Positions 7,562 to 13,163 of a stretch of 13,163 bases of DNA are shown here, piece by piece. The notes beneath the pieces are model-generated. The model was not told the origin of the DNA. It worked only from the letters and a program-made list of their open reading frames with translations, and searched no databases. A program made the position numbers and the translations under genes. The DNA is from an uncultured Paracoccaceae bacterium. Lineage in GTDB: Bacteria > Pseudomonadota > Alphaproteobacteria > Rhodobacterales > Rhodobacteraceae. The DNA is taken from assembly GCA_937907485.1 (NCBI GenBank), contig CALESR010000315.1, positions 1 through 13,163 on the forward strand, given 5' to 3'. The first letter of the stretch is position 1, and every line of letters starts with the position of its first letter.

Positions 7562-8266
7562 ATGACCGTCCATATCGGCGCCAAACCCGGCGACATTGCC
7601 CCGACCGTGCTGATGCCCGGCGACCCGTATCGCGCGCGCTGGGCGGCGCAGACCTTTCTGGACAATCCGGTGCTGGTCAACGAGGTGCGCGGCATGCTGG
7701 GTTATACCGGCACTTGGCGTGGCAATCCGGTCACCATTCATGGCTCGGGCATGGGGATGCCGTCGTTTTCCATCTATGCCAATGAGTTGATCCGCGATTA
7801 CGGCGCGAAGACGATCATCCGCGTCGGGTCTGCCGGGGGCATGCAGCCCGAGGTCAAGATCCGCGACGTGGTGCTGGCGATGACCGCCTCGACGCTGTCG
7901 TCGCCGTCAAAAGGGTTTTTCCGCGAGCTGAATTTCGCCCCCTGCGCCGATTTCGGCCTGCTGGCGGCGGCGCATCAGGCGGCGCAGGGCAAGGGAATCG
8001 GCGTGCATGTCGGCGGGATCTATTCGTCGGATGTGTTCTATGACGAGCGCGACGACCTGAACGCGGTGCTGCGCCGCCACGGCGTGCTGTGCGTCGAGAT
8101 GGAGACGGCGGAGCTCTATCACCTCTGCGCGCGGCACGGGGTGCGCGGGCTGGGCGTGCTGACGATCAGCGACCACCTGCTGACCCATGAGGCGCTGCCC
8201 TCGGCGGACCGTGAGCGCAGTTTCGGCGACATGATCGAGATCGCGCTGGCGGCGGCGTTTTCCTGA
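7562..8266 (+). CDS. deoD: Purine nucleoside phosphorylase DeoD-type
   Basis: 234-residue cytosolic NP-I family phosphorylase. It cleaves purine (deoxy)ribonucleosides with phosphate to the free base and (deoxy)ribose-1-phosphate in purine salvage. The alignment to E. coli DeoD that I can do by eye is almost gap-free through residue 204, so residue numbers match. Present are His4, the phosphate ligands Gly20 (MPGDP), Arg24, Arg43 (VRGMLGYTGT) and Arg87 with Ser90 (IIRVGS), ribose-site Glu179-Met180-Glu181 (VEMET), catalytic Asp204 (ISDHL) and Arg217. This is the hexameric broad-specificity bacterial type, not the trimeric mammalian type. The ATG at 7562 has GGGAG six bases upstream. No deoA, deoB, deoC or cdd sits next to it; it is the only nucleoside gene in the window. 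It ends at TGA 8264-8266, just before a hairpin repeat and a convergent LysR gene. Confidence 0.96.
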   Translation: MTVHIGAKPGDIAPTVLMPGDPYRARWAAQTFLDNPVLVNEVRGMLGYTGTWRGNPVTIHGSGMGMPSFSIYANELIRDYGAKTIIRVGSAGGMQPEVKIRDVVLAMTASTLSSPSKGFFRELNFAPCADFGLLAAAHQAAQGKGIGVHVGGIYSSDVFYDERDDLNAVLRRHGVLCVEMETAELYHLCARHGVRGLGVLTISDHLLTHEALPSADRERSFGDMIEIALAAAFS

Positions 8267-8293
8267 GGCCGTTGCGCTGGCGCAGGCGGCGGA

Positions 8294-8330
8294 GTGGGGG
8301 CCAGCCCCCACACCCCCGGGATATTTAGCG
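8294..8330. repeat. G-run hairpin plus CCCCCGGGATATTT element between convergent genes
   Basis: A perfect 7-bp stem, GTGGGGG (8294-8300) and CCCCCAC (8305-8311) with a CCAG loop, is followed by ACCCCCGGGATATTT (8312-8325 and neighbours) and a purine-rich tail, GCGAGCAAAGA. From memory, elements with this shape (G-run/C-run hairpin, CCCCnGGATATTT, then an AAGA-rich tail) recur at the 3' ends of genes in Rhodobacteraceae; copy number cannot be checked here. It lies between deoD (+) and the LysR gene (-), so it could end transcription from deoD, although there is no U-tract right after the stem. The LysR stop codon (TTA at 8325-8327 on the + strand) is made by the TATTTA of the element. Confidence 0.6.
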
Positions 8331-9167
8331 AGCAAAGATCGGGGCAGTGAGGGCGTCGCGCAGGGCGTCGAGCACCTGGGCGGCGGCTGGGCTGAGGCTG
8401 CGCAGCGCGGTGAGTGACAGGCTGAGGCCCGACGGGGCGGTGATGGCGAAGGGCTGGATGATGCGGCCGGCGGTGAGCGCGGCCTCGGCCAGCGGGCGGG
8501 CGATGACCAGCAGGCCCGCGCCGTTGGCGGCCTCTTCGAGGGCCAGTGGCGCGGAATCGTGCGTCGGGCCGAGCGGGCGAAAGCCGGGAAGCTGGGCGGC
8601 GCGGGTCCAGGTGGCCCAATCGCCCGCCGGGCCGTTCAGGGTGAGGGTTTGCACCGCGTCGAGGTCGGCCAGCCGGGCGGGGGCCAGCGACGGGGCGCAG
8701 ACGGCGATCAACGGGGCCGGGGCGCCGGGCCCCTCGGACAGCGTCAGGCCGAGGTCGGCGGCGCTGCCCGGTGGCAGCGGCACCACCTGAAACCCGGCGC
8801 GCCTGAGCGCGGGCAGCCGGGGCGACAGCCAGAGTTGCGCCAGATCGGCACTGACCGCGATGCGCACGAGGCCGGGGGCGGCCTCGGCCGCGAGATGCTG
8901 CGTGGCGGCATCGAGAGCGGCGAAGGCGGCGGTGAATTCGGGCAGCAGGCGGGCGCCGATCTCGGTCAGTTCGACACCGCGCGGCAGGCGGTCGAAGAGG
9001 GTCACGCCCAGCGCGGATTCCAGCGTTTTCAGATGTGCGGTGACGGCGCCCGGCGTGACGCCGAGTTCTTGCGCGGCAGGCGCAAAACCGCCCAGCCGTC
9101 CCGCGACCTCGAAGGCGCGCAACGCTGTGAGCGGCGGCAGCTTCGGTCTTGGGGGCTGGGCGGCCAT
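8325..9167 (-). CDS. LysR-family transcriptional regulator, GcvA-like
   Basis: 280-residue LysR-type regulator. The N-terminal winged helix-turn-helix is clear and GcvA-like: LPPLTALRAFEVAGRLGGFA (10-29), AAQELGVTPGAVTAHLKTLE (31-50) holding the recognition helix, then GVTLFDRLPRGVELTEIG (54-71). A linker helix runs to about residue 95. The ligand domain (about 100-275) is short and diverged: where GcvA relatives have a HPDI/DLAIRYG-like core, this one has GFQVVPLPPGS and DLGLTLSEG, so its effector cannot be read off. The start is ATG at 9167. The ribosome-binding site is weak, but no alternative start precedes the conserved domain. A palindromic T-N11-A box lies 19-37 bases upstream, which fits autoregulation. 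It lies downstream of soxG on the same strand but behind a terminator, so it is its own transcription unit. Control of sox is a reasonable inference. The last residues (IFAR) and stop fall within a repeat element. Confidence 0.88.
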   Translation of the reverse strand: MAAQPPRPKLPPLTALRAFEVAGRLGGFAPAAQELGVTPGAVTAHLKTLESALGVTLFDRLPRGVELTEIGARLLPEFTAAFAALDAATQHLAAEAAPGLVRIAVSADLAQLWLSPRLPALRRAGFQVVPLPPGSAADLGLTLSEGPGAPAPLIAVCAPSLAPARLADLDAVQTLTLNGPAGDWATWTRAAQLPGFRPLGPTHDSAPLALEEAANGAGLLVIARPLAEAALTAGRIIQPFAITAPSGLSLSLTALRSLSPAAAQVLDALRDALTAPIFAR

Positions 9168-9185
9168 CTGCTTGATTTTTTTCTT

Positions 9186-9204
9186 GCCTGAGATTTGTTT
9201 AGGC
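9186..9204. promoter_or_regulatory. T-N11-A LysR-type regulator binding box
   Basis: GCCT (9186-9189), eleven bases, AGGC (9201-9204): an interrupted palindrome that matches the LysR-family consensus T-N11-A exactly (T9189, A9201) with perfect 4-bp arms. It sits 19 bases upstream of the LysR start codon and overlaps the putative -10, the usual place for autorepression by a LysR protein. The AT-rich spacer between the arms is also typical. Binding is inferred. Confidence 0.55.
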
Positions 9205-9261
9205 TAAGTGTGGGTTTGACGCAAGGAAAAAATGAAGTAAGACTTAATAAAAGTGAATCAG

Positions 9262-9300
9262 TGGCGAAAAATGGCGAATAAGCATCAGGAAAAATGATGC
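9262..9300. repeat. 10-base-period direct repeat and adjoining inverted repeat
   Basis: TGGCGAA occurs at 9262-9268 and again at 9272-9278, one helical turn apart. Four bases later GCATCA (9282-9287) and TGATGC (9295-9300) form a perfect 6-bp inverted repeat around GGAAAAA. Phased repeats upstream of a regulator gene suggest protein-binding sites, but I do not recognise a known operator. The inverted repeat could instead form a weak hairpin in a transcript. Confidence 0.35.
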
Positions 9301-9322
9301 AACTGCCCCACCAACCGGGATG

Positions 9323-9351
9323 AAAAAACCGCCCGCGGGGTGCGCGGGCGG
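9323..9351 (-). terminator. Rho-independent terminator of the sox operon
   Basis: On the - strand a perfect 9-bp, fully GC stem (arms at 9343-9351 and 9329-9337, CCGCCCGCG/CGCGGGCGG) with a 5-base loop is followed at once by six U (A-run at 9323-9328 on the + strand). It starts 24 bases past the soxG stop and faces the right way to end the soxDAG transcript. It separates sox from the downstream LysR gene. Confidence 0.9.
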
Positions 9352-9374
9352 CGGGACGGGCGGTGAAACCGGGG

Positions 9375-9938
9375 TCAGCGGTAGAGGCCGACCTCGCCGC
9401 CGGGGCGCGAGACGGTGTCGAGCACGCCCCAGACATAGCCGGCGACCGAGCGGAAGCAGACGAGGGTCCAGCGATCCTGATCCTCGCGCCAGAGGGCGGC
9501 GGCGACCTGCGCCAGCCGGGTGCGGCGCACCTGACCGACGGCGAAATCGGCGAAATCGACCGGGCAGAGCTTGGCCAGCATGTCGCGCGCCTGCGGGCCG
9601 GTGAGGGTCAGCATGGCGCGGGCGTCCGAGACATTGGCGGCGGTGAAGAACCCACCCGCCAGCGCGGTGTTCAGCGCGGCGGCGACGGCATCGGCGCGGG
9701 TGTAATCGACCAGCACCAGCAGTTCATCGGGCGACATCCACACCAGTTTGCCACGCACGCCGGTGGTGACGCGGCGGCGGTCGGGCACTGCGCAGCCGGT
9801 TTGCGCCAGCAGCGCTTCGGCCAGCAGGGGGGACGACAGGTCGCCGCGCAGGGTGACCATGCCGGCCAGCCCGGCATCGGCCAGATCGATCAGACCCAGC
9901 GCGCGCGCGCCCATCAAGGCACTGACAGGTTCAGACAT
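9375..9938 (-). CDS. soxG: Sarcosine oxidase gamma subunit SoxG
   Basis: 187-residue SoxG, the gamma subunit of heterotetrameric (alpha-beta-gamma-delta) sarcosine oxidase. This subunit shares the GcvT-like fold and has no catalytic residues of its own; it packs in the cytosolic complex with SoxA, SoxB and SoxD. Visible family segments are the start SALMGARALGLIDLAD near 6-21, GKLVWMSPDELLVLVDY near 63-79, SDARAMLTLTGPQARDMLAKL near 104-124 and the C-terminal FRSVAGYVWGVLDTVSRPG near 162-180. Length is typical. The ATG at 9938 overlaps the soxA stop by eight bases (ATGTCTGA), with a strong GGGGAGAAG at about 9942-9950 upstream on the - strand. A strong terminator follows 24 bases after the stop, so soxG ends the operon. 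Confidence 0.93.
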   Translation of the reverse strand: MSEPVSALMGARALGLIDLADAGLAGMVTLRGDLSSPLLAEALLAQTGCAVPDRRRVTTGVRGKLVWMSPDELLVLVDYTRADAVAAALNTALAGGFFTAANVSDARAMLTLTGPQARDMLAKLCPVDFADFAVGQVRRTRLAQVAAALWREDQDRWTLVCFRSVAGYVWGVLDTVSRPGGEVGLYR

Positions 9939-12855
9939 TCTGCTTCTCCCCAGCCTTGTCGTAGAAACAGGCGTCGGTGATGCGGGCCTTGACCCGCGCG
10001 CCGTTCTCGCCCTGAAGCTCGATCACCTCGCCCATCCGCTGCGGGCCACGGTGGACGAGGGCCATCGCGATGCCCTTGCCCAGCGTGGGCGAGAAATAGG
10101 TCGAGGTGACGCGGCCCTGCGTGGCCTGCTGGCCGTTGGGTGTCTTGCCCGGCAGGGGCGCCAGCGCGCCGTCGAGCAGCACCGAGCCGTCGAGCGTTTC
10201 CAGCCCGACGAGTTGCCAGCGATCGGCCGAGACCATGGCCGAGCGCTCCATCCCGCGTTTGCCGAGGAAGTCGGGCTTTTTCTTGGACACGGCCCAGGAC
10301 AGCCCCAGATCCTGCGGGATCACGGTGCCGTCGGTCTCATCGCCGATCATGATGAAGCCCTTTTCGGCGCGCAGCACATGCAGGGCCTCGGTGCCATAGG
10401 GCGTGATGCCGAACCCGGCGCCCGCCGCCAGAACGGCGTCCCAGAAGGCCTGACCCTGCGACGCGGGCACGGCGATTTCATAGCTGAGCTCACCCGAGAA
10501 CGAGATGCGGAAGACGCGGGCGTCAAAGCCCCCCAGCCGCCCCTCGCGCCAGTCCATGAAGGGCAGGGCCTGACGGCTGACATCCATGCCGCCCAGTTTT
10601 TCCAGCACCTGCCGGGCCTTTGGCCCGACGACGGCGATCTGCGCGAATTGTTCGGTCAGGTTGACCACATGGACCTTCCAGTCCCACCATTCGCATTGCA
10701 GCCAATCCTCCATCCAGCCGTGGATGCGGTCGGCGCCCCCGGAGGTGGTGTGGCAAAGCCAGCTATCCTCGGACAGGCGCGCGACGACGCCGTCATCCGA
10801 GAGGAAGCCGTTTTCATTGCACATCAGGCCATAGCGGCATTTGCCGACCGGCAGGGTGCTCATCACATTGGTATAGAGCATGTCGAGGAAGCGGCCCGCG
10901 TCCGGCCCGCGCACCAGCAGTTTGCCCAGCGTCGAGGCGTCGAGCACGCCGACGCGGCCGCGCACCGCCGTCACCTCGCGGCTGACGGCATGGGCGTGGC
11001 TTTCGCCGTCCTTGGGATAGCAATAGGGGCGGCGCCAGAGGCCGACCGGCTCCCAATGGGCGCCGTTGGCGGCGTGCCAGTCATAGACCGGGGTCTTGCG
11101 CAGCGGCTGGAACACCTCGCCGCGCGCCTCGCCGGCGATGGCGCCCAGCGAGATCGGCGTATAGGGCGGGCGGAAGGTGGTGGTGCCGGTCTGCGGGATC
11201 GGCTGGCCGAGGGCATCGGACAGGATCGCCAGACCGTTGATGTTGCTGAGCTTGCCCTGATCGGTGGCCATGCCCAGCGTGGTATAGCGCTTGGCATGTT
11301 CGACCGAGGCATAGCCTTCTTGCGCGGCGAGCTGGATGTCGGACACCTTGACGTCGTTCTGCGGGTCCAGCCACATTTTCGCGCGCAAGAGGTAATCGGC
11401 GCGGGCGGGCATCATCCAGACCGGCAGCATCGCGGCCTGATCCTGATCGTCCAGATCGCCGTTCGCCGCGCCGACACAGCGCACGAAACCCTGGCCATCG
11501 GCGCCCAAGGGCGGACGGTTGGCGTCGGGGCGGAACATCGCGCGGGCCTCGTCCCAGATCAGCTTGCCGCCGCAATGGCTCCACAAATGGACCACCGGCG
11601 ACCAGCCGCCCGACATGGCGACGGCGTCGCAGTCCAGCGTCTCGGCCACGGCGCCGCCGTCACTGTCGAAGCGGCACAGCGCCACGCCGGTCACGCCCTT
11701 GCCGCCGATCACATGGCGGATCGCGGTGCCTTCGGCGATGCGGATGCCAAGGGCGCGCACGCGGGCGGGCAACGGGCCGGTCGCCTGCGGACGCGCGTCG
11801 ATGACGGCGGGCACGGTGACACCCGCCTCATGCAGGGCCAGAGCGGTGCGATAGGCGTCGTCGTTGTTGGTGACCACGACCACGCGGCGGCCGGGCGAGA
11901 CCGCCCAGTTCACCAGATAATCGCGCACGGCCGAGGCAAGCATCACGCCCGGCACATCGTTGCCGGCAAAGCTGATCGGGCGTTCGATGGCGCCCGCCGC
12001 GTTGACGATCTGCCCCGCGCGCACCCGCCAGAGGCGGTGGCGCGGCGCGTCGGCGCCGGGCTGGTGGTCGGCAACCCGTTGATAGGCAAGGGCATAGCCG
12101 TGGTCATGCACACCGGCGACCATGGTGCGGTTCAGCACGGTGACATGGGGCAACCCGTGCAGATGCGCCAGCGTGGCGGCGACCCAGGAGTCGGCCGGCT
12201 GGCCCTCGATGCTGGCGCCATCGACAACCGCGCGCCCGCCCCAATGCGCCGCCTGCTCGCACAGGATCACGCGCTGGCCCGCATCGGCGGCCTGACGCGC
12301 GGCCTGCAGACCGGCGATGCCACCGCCCGCCACCAGCACGTCGCAAAAGGCATAGAGCTGCTCATAGCGGTCGGCGTCGCGGCTTTCGGGATGCGGCGCC
12401 TTGCCCAGACCGGCGGACTGCCGGATGATCGGCTCGTAAACCCATTTCCAGAAGGCGCGGGGGCGCAGGAAGGTCTTGTAATAGAACCCGGCGGGGAAAA
12501 ACCGCCAGAGGCGCGCGTTGATCGCGCCGATGTCGAAATTCAGGCTGGGCCAGTGGTTCTGGCTGACGGCCTTGAGCCCCTCGAAGAGTTCGGTGGTGGT
12601 GGTGCGCTGGTTGGGTTCGAACCGCGCGCCCTCGCCCAGACCGACCAGCGCGTTGGGCTCTTCGGCGCCCGAGGCGACATGGCCGCGCGGGCGGTGATAC
12701 TTGAACGAACGGCCGACCATCGTCTGCCCGGCGCCGATCAGCGCCGAGGCCAGCGTATCGCCCGCAAAGCCGTGCAGCGGCGCGCCGTTGAAGGTGAACT
12801 CGACAGGATGCGCGCGGTCGATCAGCCGGCCGCCGGTTGTCAGACGGATGCTCAT
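9931..12855 (-). CDS. soxA: Sarcosine oxidase alpha subunit SoxA
   Basis: 974-residue alpha subunit of tetrahydrofolate-dependent sarcosine oxidase, which turns sarcosine and O2 into glycine, H2O2 and a one-carbon unit passed to tetrahydrofolate. The order is: an N-terminal ferredoxin-like domain at about 12-100 (LHGFAGDTLASALIGAG) with no cysteines and so no cluster; an NAD-binding domain with VAGGGIAG at 175-182, NAAGAIERPI near 285-294 and AVAMSGGWSP near 411-420; the conserved KRYTTLGMATDQGK at 522-535; then GcvT-like folate domains at about 580-970, with MCNENGFLSDDGV (678-690), ISFSGELSYEI (784-794) and LGKGIAMALV near 925-933. The start ATG 12855 begins MSIRLTTGGRLIDR, the usual beginning. 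A longer frame upstream to 12984 is a shadow of soxD. GGGAAGG at 12862-12868 is the ribosome-binding site. ATGA overlap with soxD. Confidence 0.97.
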   Translation of the reverse strand: MSIRLTTGGRLIDRAHPVEFTFNGAPLHGFAGDTLASALIGAGQTMVGRSFKYHRPRGHVASGAEEPNALVGLGEGARFEPNQRTTTTELFEGLKAVSQNHWPSLNFDIGAINARLWRFFPAGFYYKTFLRPRAFWKWVYEPIIRQSAGLGKAPHPESRDADRYEQLYAFCDVLVAGGGIAGLQAARQAADAGQRVILCEQAAHWGGRAVVDGASIEGQPADSWVAATLAHLHGLPHVTVLNRTMVAGVHDHGYALAYQRVADHQPGADAPRHRLWRVRAGQIVNAAGAIERPISFAGNDVPGVMLASAVRDYLVNWAVSPGRRVVVVTNNDDAYRTALALHEAGVTVPAVIDARPQATGPLPARVRALGIRIAEGTAIRHVIGGKGVTGVALCRFDSDGGAVAETLDCDAVAMSGGWSPVVHLWSHCGGKLIWDEARAMFRPDANRPPLGADGQGFVRCVGAANGDLDDQDQAAMLPVWMMPARADYLLRAKMWLDPQNDVKVSDIQLAAQEGYASVEHAKRYTTLGMATDQGKLSNINGLAILSDALGQPIPQTGTTTFRPPYTPISLGAIAGEARGEVFQPLRKTPVYDWHAANGAHWEPVGLWRRPYCYPKDGESHAHAVSREVTAVRGRVGVLDASTLGKLLVRGPDAGRFLDMLYTNVMSTLPVGKCRYGLMCNENGFLSDDGVVARLSEDSWLCHTTSGGADRIHGWMEDWLQCEWWDWKVHVVNLTEQFAQIAVVGPKARQVLEKLGGMDVSRQALPFMDWREGRLGGFDARVFRISFSGELSYEIAVPASQGQAFWDAVLAAGAGFGITPYGTEALHVLRAEKGFIMIGDETDGTVIPQDLGLSWAVSKKKPDFLGKRGMERSAMVSADRWQLVGLETLDGSVLLDGALAPLPGKTPNGQQATQGRVTSTYFSPTLGKGIAMALVHRGPQRMGEVIELQGENGARVKARITDACFYDKAGEKQNV

Positions 12856-13163
12856 TTGAAACCTTCCCATTCCGGGCGGCGGGCCTTGATTTTGGCGAGG
12901 ATCTCGGGCGGCGGTGCCGAGGTTTGCGCAGGATAGCTGCCGAAGACCTCGAGCGTGGTGGTGCAGCGGGCCTGCAAGAACCACTTGCCGCAGCCATACG
13001 CGTGCCGCCAGCGTTCGAAATGCACGCCGCGCGGGTTCTTGCGGTTGAACATGTAGGATTCGTAATCGGCATCCGACGAGCCGGGGCCGAAGCGTTTCAG
13101 ATGCGCCTCGCCGCCATTGGCGAATTCGGTTTCCTCGGCAGTGACGCCGCAGCAGGGGCAGGT
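12852..13163 (-). CDS. soxD: Sarcosine oxidase delta subunit SoxD (5' end cut by window)
   Basis: The frame is open from the window edge and gives 103 residues, beginning TCPCCG. Only a few N-terminal residues (usually a Met plus a short strand) should be missing. SoxD is the small zinc-binding subunit of the cytosolic heterotetrameric enzyme. The zinc ligands can be seen: the Cys-x2-Cys pair at 2 and 5, and His54-x3-Cys58 in HAYGC, at the spacing of the structurally known delta subunits. Other family segments are SSDADYESYMFNRKNPRG (29-46) and ERWRHAYGCGKWF (50-62). The second residue of CPxCG is Cys4, making three cysteines in four positions. The stop overlaps the soxA start by four bases. 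soxB, the flavin-carrying beta subunit, is expected just outside the window upstream. Confidence 0.94.
   Translation of the reverse strand, partial: TCPCCGVTAEETEFANGGEAHLKRFGPGSSDADYESYMFNRKNPRGVHFERWRHAYGCGKWFLQARCTTTLEVFGSYPAQTSAPPPEILAKIKARRPEWEGFK

Larger units (their letters stand above)
9168..9322 (-). promoter_or_regulatory. AT-rich promoter/operator region of the LysR gene
   Basis: 155 bases, clearly AT-rich against the GC-rich surroundings, with no credible ORF on either strand. It should hold the promoter of the LysR gene. On the - strand TTGCGT, 17 bases and TAAACA (the latter at 9201-9196) form a weak sigma-70-like pair, with the -10 inside the LysR box. Other structure includes TGGCGAA twice at a 10-base period (9262-9268, 9272-9278) and an inverted repeat GCATCA/TGATGC (9282-9287, 9295-9300). 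The sox terminator adjoins at 9323. Confidence 0.55.

Noticed and set aside
9205..9322. Possible small gene in the AT-rich stretch
   Set aside because: ATG codons present are followed by stops within a few codons or have no ribosome-binding site; the stretch looks regulatory.
9899..9910. (GC)6 run in soxG, possible Z-DNA or slippage tract
   Set aside because: It encodes ordinary Ala/Arg codons in a conserved region and is short; runs like this are expected at this base composition.
9748..12936. A 1062-codon open frame on the + strand, opposite soxA
   Set aside because: It lies codon-on-codon against soxA, so its stops would need TTA, CTA or TCA codons in soxA, which are rare in high-GC genes. 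Its translation is low-complexity (H/R/G/A/D-rich) with no recognisable fold, while soxA is a clear full-length family member.
12856..12984. N-terminal extension of SoxA
   Set aside because: The added residues are a shadow of the soxD end. The conserved SoxA start follows directly after ATG 12855, which has a GGGAAGG site upstream.
1..13163. CRISPR, tRNA/rRNA, insertion sequence, phage or defence genes
   Set aside because: Reading both strands I found no spaced repeats of that kind, no tRNA-like cloverleaf, no transposase or integrase, and no abrupt change in codon use. All coding space is taken by recognised housekeeping or metabolic families.

Overview
The window is high-GC bacterial chromosome, roughly two-thirds G+C by eye. 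It most likely comes from an alphaproteobacterium of the Rhodobacteraceae type (Paracoccus/Rhodobacter/Rhodovulum-like). The reasons are a rod-shape operon that runs straight into a GhrA-like reductase, a heterotetrameric sarcosine oxidase locus, GTG starts, many 4- to 8-base gene overlaps, and a G-run hairpin followed by CCCCCGGGATATTT at the end of genes. This placement rests on recognition, not on a database search.

Region 1 (1-7502, + strand) is one tightly packed block: mreB (5' end cut off by the window), mreC, mreD, mrdA (PBP2), rodA, a GhrA-type 2-oxoacid reductase and a DadA-like FAD amine/D-amino acid dehydrogenase. After mreC every gene overlaps its upstream neighbour by 1 to 8 bases, which suggests translational coupling from the elongasome genes into two small-molecule oxidoreductases. 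MreB, MreC, MreD, PBP2 and RodA together form the elongasome. RodA polymerises lipid II, PBP2 crosslinks it, MreC/MreD link and activate them, and MreB filaments orient synthesis. The two trailing enzymes would act on 2-oxoacids and (D-)amino acids. A functional link to peptidoglycan D-amino acids is possible but only inferred.

Region 2 (7503-8324, + strand) holds deoD, a trimeric/hexameric-type purine nucleoside phosphorylase with all key E. coli active-site residues, after a 59-base spacer. It ends at a GC-rich hairpin and repeat element shared with the 3' end of a convergent LysR gene.

Region 3 (8325-13163, - strand) reads, in transcription order: soxD (almost complete; only a few N-terminal residues missing), soxA and soxG (delta, alpha and gamma subunits of tetrahydrofolate-linked sarcosine oxidase), a strong rho-independent terminator, a 155-base AT-rich regulatory stretch, and a GcvA-like LysR regulator. 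soxB would be expected just beyond position 13163. The AT-rich stretch carries a textbook palindromic T-N11-A LysR box (9186-9204), a 10-base-period direct repeat and a 6-bp inverted repeat.

I see no RNA genes, CRISPR arrays, insertion sequences, phage genes or obviously foreign DNA. This is ordinary core or near-core chromosome. I do not see a clearly new system. The most interesting points are the coupling of the rod operon to the oxidoreductases, the LysR/sox regulatory region, and the repeat element that has supplied the stop codon and tail of the LysR gene.
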